Assembly (NCBI RefSeq): GCF_020885975.1
Contig: NZ_AP025183.1
Location: 1,302,001-1,366,000, forward strand
DNA length: 64,000 nucleotides
Reading direction: 5' to 3'
DNA from: Flavobacterium ammonificans
Lineage (GTDB): Bacteria; Bacteroidota; Bacteroidia; Flavobacteriales; Flavobacteriaceae
A program made the position numbers and the translations under genes. A model generated the notes under the pieces. It did not search any database. It saw only the letters and a program-made list of their open reading frames with translations, and was not told the DNA's origin. Every line of letters starts with the position of its first letter. The stretch's first letter is position 1. Of the stretch, positions 61,077 to 64,000 are shown piece after piece.

Positions 61077-63785
61077 ATGAAAGACGAAGAAGAAGATAAC
61101 ATCATTCCAAACGAAGACGAAACCAACGATTCTTTGGATACAACGGCAAACGAAAACGAGGAAGGTTTTGACGACATCGTTGCTTTTGGTGGGAATCATT
61201 TTTATGAAAATAATGAAAATCCCGAAGATACGATTACCAAAGTAACCGGAATGTACAAAGACTGGTTTTTGGACTATGCTTCGTATGTAATTTTGGAGCG
61301 TGCTGTGCCGGCTATTGAAGACGGTTTTAAGCCTGTGCAACGTCGTATTATGCACTCTATGAAAGAGTTGGATGATGGTCGTTACAATAAAGTAGCTAAT
61401 ATCGTAGGACACACTATGCAGTATCACCCACACGGAGATGCGAGTATCGGAGACGCTATGGTGCAAATTGGTCAAAAAGATTTGATTATTGATATGCAAG
61501 GAAACTGGGGTAACATTCTCACTGGAGATAGTGCTGCAGCTTCCCGTTATATTGAAGCTCGAATCAGTAAGTTAGGACACGATATTTTATATTCGCCTAA
61601 AATCACGCAATGGGGAATGTCGTATGACGGACGTAGAGCTGAGCCTATCAATCTTCCTGTTAAATTTCCTTTATTGTTAGCACAAGGTGCTGAGGGAATT
61701 GCGGTGGGTCTTTCAACTAAAATTTTACCTCATAATTTTAATGAATTAATTGATTGTTCTATCAAAGTATTGAAGGGCAAATCATTTACCTTATATCCTG
61801 ATTTTCCAACAGCAGGTATTGCTGATGTTTCTAATTATAATGATGGTTTGCGAGGCGGGCGTGTTCGTGTTCGTGCCAAAATTGCACAATTGGATAAACA
61901 AACCTTGGTGATTACTCAAATTCCGTTTTCAACTAATACTTCTACCTTGATTGATAGTATTTTGAAGGCGAATGAAAAAGGGAAAATCAAAATCAAGAAA
62001 ATTGAGGACAACACAGCTGCTGAGGTAGAAATCTTGATTCACCTCCCGCCAGGTGTTTCGCCTGATAAAATGATAGATGCCCTATATGCATTTACTGCTT
62101 GTGAAACTTCTGTGGCGCCGTTAGGTTGTGTTATTGAAAATAATAAGCCTTTGTTTATTGGTGTTTCTGAAATGTTGAAAATCTCCACACATCGCACGGT
62201 AGATTTGTTGAAACGGGAACTAGAAATCCAATTGGACGAACTGGAAAACAAATGGCATTTTTCTACTTTGGAGAAAATTTTCATTCGTGAAGAAATGTAT
62301 ATTGATTTCAAATTGTATGGAGATAGAGAATCATTGTACAAATATATGTACGACCGATTTGAACCTTTCAAAAAATCATTTGTGCGTGAAACCAATGATG
62401 ATGATTTGCAAAAATTAACGCAAATTCCAATGATTCGTATTACGCGTTTCGACTCGGATAAAGCGGATGATGCAATTGCTAAGTTGGAAGCCGAAATGGA
62501 AGAAGTGAAACATCATTTGGATAACATCATTGATTTTACCATTGACTTTTTCCAAAAATTAAAAGACAAATACGGAAAAGGACGAGAACGCCAAACGGAG
62601 TTGCGAAGTTTTGATACTATTGAAGCTACCAAAGTGGTGTTGCGTAATACCAAATTATATGTCAACAGAGAGGAAGGTTTCTTGGGAACTGGACTTAAAA
62701 AGGACGAATACGTTGCCGATTGTTCCGATATTGATGATGTGATTGTTTTCCTTCGCGATGGGAAAATGATGATTACCAAAGTGGATGAAAAGAAATTCAT
62801 TGGCAAAGACATTATACATATTGCGGTGTTTGACAAAAACGACAAACGTACCATTTACAATATGATCTACCGAGATGGTAAAAATGGATCAACCTTTATC
62901 AAACGTTTCAATGTTTCTGGAGTGACACGTGATAAGTTCTACGATTTGACTCAAGAGAATGCTGGATCTATGGTCTTGTATTTTTCAGCCAATCCAAATG
63001 GAGAAGCTGAAGTCGTGACTATTTTATTGCGTCAGGTTGGAAGTGTTAAGAAATTAAAATGGGATGTCGATTTTTCTGATATTGCCATAAAAGGACGTGC
63101 TTCGAGAGGTAATACCGTTTCTAAATACCCAATTAAGAAAATTGAGTTGAAAGAAAAAGGAATATCAACTTTGCGTCCAAGAAAAGTTTGGTTTGATGAT
63201 ACGGTCCAAAGATTGAACGTAGACGGAAGAGGGGAGTTGTTAGGAGAGTTTAGACCTAATGATCGTTTGTTGATTATCAATCAATCAGGTAAGCTTAAAA
63301 CGATTATTCCTGAATTGACTACGCATTTTGACGAGGATATGATTGTGTTAGAAAAATGGAATCCTAAGAAACCAATTGCTACCATTTATTATGATGGAGA
63401 AAAAGAGCGTTATTTTGTAAAACGTTTCTTAGTAGAAAATGAAAATAAAGAAGAAATTTTTATTACTGAACACGAAAAATCACAGTTAGAAATTGTTTCA
63501 ACTGATTGGCGTCCAATGGCAGAAATTGTATTTGCGAAAGTGAAAGGTGTTCAAAAAGAAAATCAAACGATTGATTTGGAACAATTCATAGCGGTTAAAG
63601 GAATAAAAGCTATTGGTAATCAATTGACAACAGATAAGTTAAAACAAGTGAATTTGTTAGAGTCATTGCCATACGAAGAACCTGAAAAAGAAGTCGAGGA
63701 GACAAGCACAGAAGAATCAACTGAGTTAGAAGACATTCCTACAGACACAAATGATGACGGTCAAATTACTTTAAGTTTAGATTAA
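61077..63785 (+). CDS. parC: DNA topoisomerase IV subunit A
   Basis: A 902-residue cleavage-ligation subunit. An acidic N-terminal extension of about 55 residues precedes the winged-helix/tower domain. The catalytic Tyr158 lies in SAAASRYIEARISKLG, after the quinolone-pocket region HPHGDASIGDAMVQ (residues 117-130). A C-terminal beta-pinwheel is followed by an acidic tail (EEPEKEVEETSTEESTELED). The two acidic ends are unusual against E. coli ParC (752 residues). It is transcribed after parE, with repeats between. Confidence 0.94.
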   Translation: MKDEEEDNIIPNEDETNDSLDTTANENEEGFDDIVAFGGNHFYENNENPEDTITKVTGMYKDWFLDYASYVILERAVPAIEDGFKPVQRRIMHSMKELDDGRYNKVANIVGHTMQYHPHGDASIGDAMVQIGQKDLIIDMQGNWGNILTGDSAAASRYIEARISKLGHDILYSPKITQWGMSYDGRRAEPINLPVKFPLLLAQGAEGIAVGLSTKILPHNFNELIDCSIKVLKGKSFTLYPDFPTAGIADVSNYNDGLRGGRVRVRAKIAQLDKQTLVITQIPFSTNTSTLIDSILKANEKGKIKIKKIEDNTAAEVEILIHLPPGVSPDKMIDALYAFTACETSVAPLGCVIENNKPLFIGVSEMLKISTHRTVDLLKRELEIQLDELENKWHFSTLEKIFIREEMYIDFKLYGDRESLYKYMYDRFEPFKKSFVRETNDDDLQKLTQIPMIRITRFDSDKADDAIAKLEAEMEEVKHHLDNIIDFTIDFFQKLKDKYGKGRERQTELRSFDTIEATKVVLRNTKLYVNREEGFLGTGLKKDEYVADCSDIDDVIVFLRDGKMMITKVDEKKFIGKDIIHIAVFDKNDKRTIYNMIYRDGKNGSTFIKRFNVSGVTRDKFYDLTQENAGSMVLYFSANPNGEAEVVTILLRQVGSVKKLKWDVDFSDIAIKGRASRGNTVSKYPIKKIELKEKGISTLRPRKVWFDDTVQRLNVDGRGELLGEFRPNDRLLIINQSGKLKTIIPELTTHFDEDMIVLEKWNPKKPIATIYYDGEKERYFVKRFLVENENKEEIFITEHEKSQLEIVSTDWRPMAEIVFAKVKGVQKENQTIDLEQFIAVKGIKAIGNQLTTDKLKQVNLLESLPYEEPEKEVEETSTEESTELEDIPTDTNDDGQITLSLD

Positions 63786-63789
63786 AATA

Positions 63790-63819
63790 AAAAAAGCTCC
63801 TATTTCAGGAGCTTTTTTT
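63790..63819 (+). terminator. Intrinsic terminator of parC
   Basis: AAAAGCTCCT (63792-63801) pairs with AGGAGCTTTT (63807-63816), with a T tract. It also serves as the boundary to the convergent TerC gene. Confidence 0.88.
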
Positions 63820-63823
63820 AGGT

Positions 63824-64000
63824 TTACTTTTTAGTCATTTTCATATTTAGCATTTCAATAACTAATGAAAATGATATGGCAAAATATAAATATCCTTTTG
63901 GAATTGGGGTAACATGATTACCAAATATAAGTGCGTCGGCTAAATGCGCGCTTTCGGTAAGTAACATCATTCCAATTAAAATTAGAAATGCTAAACCTAA
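63824..64000 (-). CDS. TerC-family integral membrane protein (C-terminal fragment, start outside window)
   Basis: The last 58 codons of a minus-strand gene, continuing beyond the right edge. The visible end carries a membrane helix (GLAFLILIGMMLLTE), then ADALIFGNHVTPIPKGYLYFAISFSLVIEMLNM, split by a turn. The IPKGYLYFA and SLVIEMLNM segments are the C-terminal signature of TerC proteins, linked to metal-ion homeostasis and membrane protein folding. The family assignment rests on this fragment alone. Confidence 0.75.
   Translation of the reverse strand, partial: LGLAFLILIGMMLLTESAHLADALIFGNHVTPIPKGYLYFAISFSLVIEMLNMKMTKK

Noticed and set aside
60840..61499. 219-codon open frame antisense to parE/parC
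   Set aside because: It spans the end of parE, the repeat gap and the start of parC, and its translation is rich in aromatic low-complexity stretches without family motifs. The sense genes explain the sequence.

Overview
The window is a contiguous piece of chromosome from a member of the Bacteroidota, most likely Flavobacterium or a close relative in Flavobacteriaceae. The evidence is AT-rich DNA, many TAnnTTTG-type -7 promoter elements, a type B (zinc-free) ribosomal protein L31, a zeaxanthin-type carotenoid cluster, TonB-dependent receptors, and several families largely confined to this phylum (DUF4199, DUF4252, TIGR02757, BatA-type proteins, the LuxC-like acyl-CoA reductase beside serC/serA). 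I see no prophage, integrase, transposase or CRISPR array. Nearly all the DNA is housekeeping or core accessory chromosome.

Layout. 1-13 kb: end of a GT2 glycosyltransferase, rpmE, a GlmU-like protein, a kelch/membrane/C-terminal-domain protein, an ABC-F ATPase, a lytic transglycosylase, a GIY-YIG nuclease gene bracketed by hairpin repeats, rpmH and carB. 13-23.4 kb: a light-response island. A CarH/LitR-like MerR-B12 regulator is followed by crtI, crtB, crtZ, an SRPBCC protein and a DNA photolyase. A convergent operon (tetR, ABC1 kinase, DUF2805, SDR, folE) and a divergent TIGR01777 gene complete it. 23.4-26.5 kb: yceI, rmuC, rluE-like, trmL. 26.5-32.7 kb: cobalamin uptake, with btuF-btuC-btuD on the minus strand and a cobalamin riboswitch plus TonB receptor on the plus strand. 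The btuC-btuD junction holds a GxxExxY nuclease-like gene and two copies of a roughly 133-bp palindromic repeat.

32.7-39.6 kb: S41 protease, DUF4252 protein, a 77-bp tandem duplication, a tRNA-Leu/Lys/Lys cluster, aroK, a phosphoribosyltransferase, an S4 protein and an FKBP-like lipoprotein. 39.7-50.2 kb: an MBL hydrolase, a four-gene operon with a dihydroorotase-like protein that has lost metal ligands, a lactonase, a DEFD-box helicase, TIGR02757, and a LolD-type ATPase flanked by two more copies of the palindromic repeat. 50.2-64 kb: serA, serC, acyl-CoA reductase, ferredoxin, a TonB receptor, ychF, the topoisomerase IV genes parE-parC and the end of a TerC protein.

Two themes tie genes together. 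Cobalamin uptake lies about 12 kb from a regulator that carries the cobalamin-photoreceptor signature, in the same window as carotenoid and photolyase genes. In addition, two unrelated small nuclease-like genes (GIY-YIG and GxxExxY) each sit beside their own family of hairpin-forming repeats. These look like two separate nuclease/repeat cassettes and are the most promising material for something not yet described.
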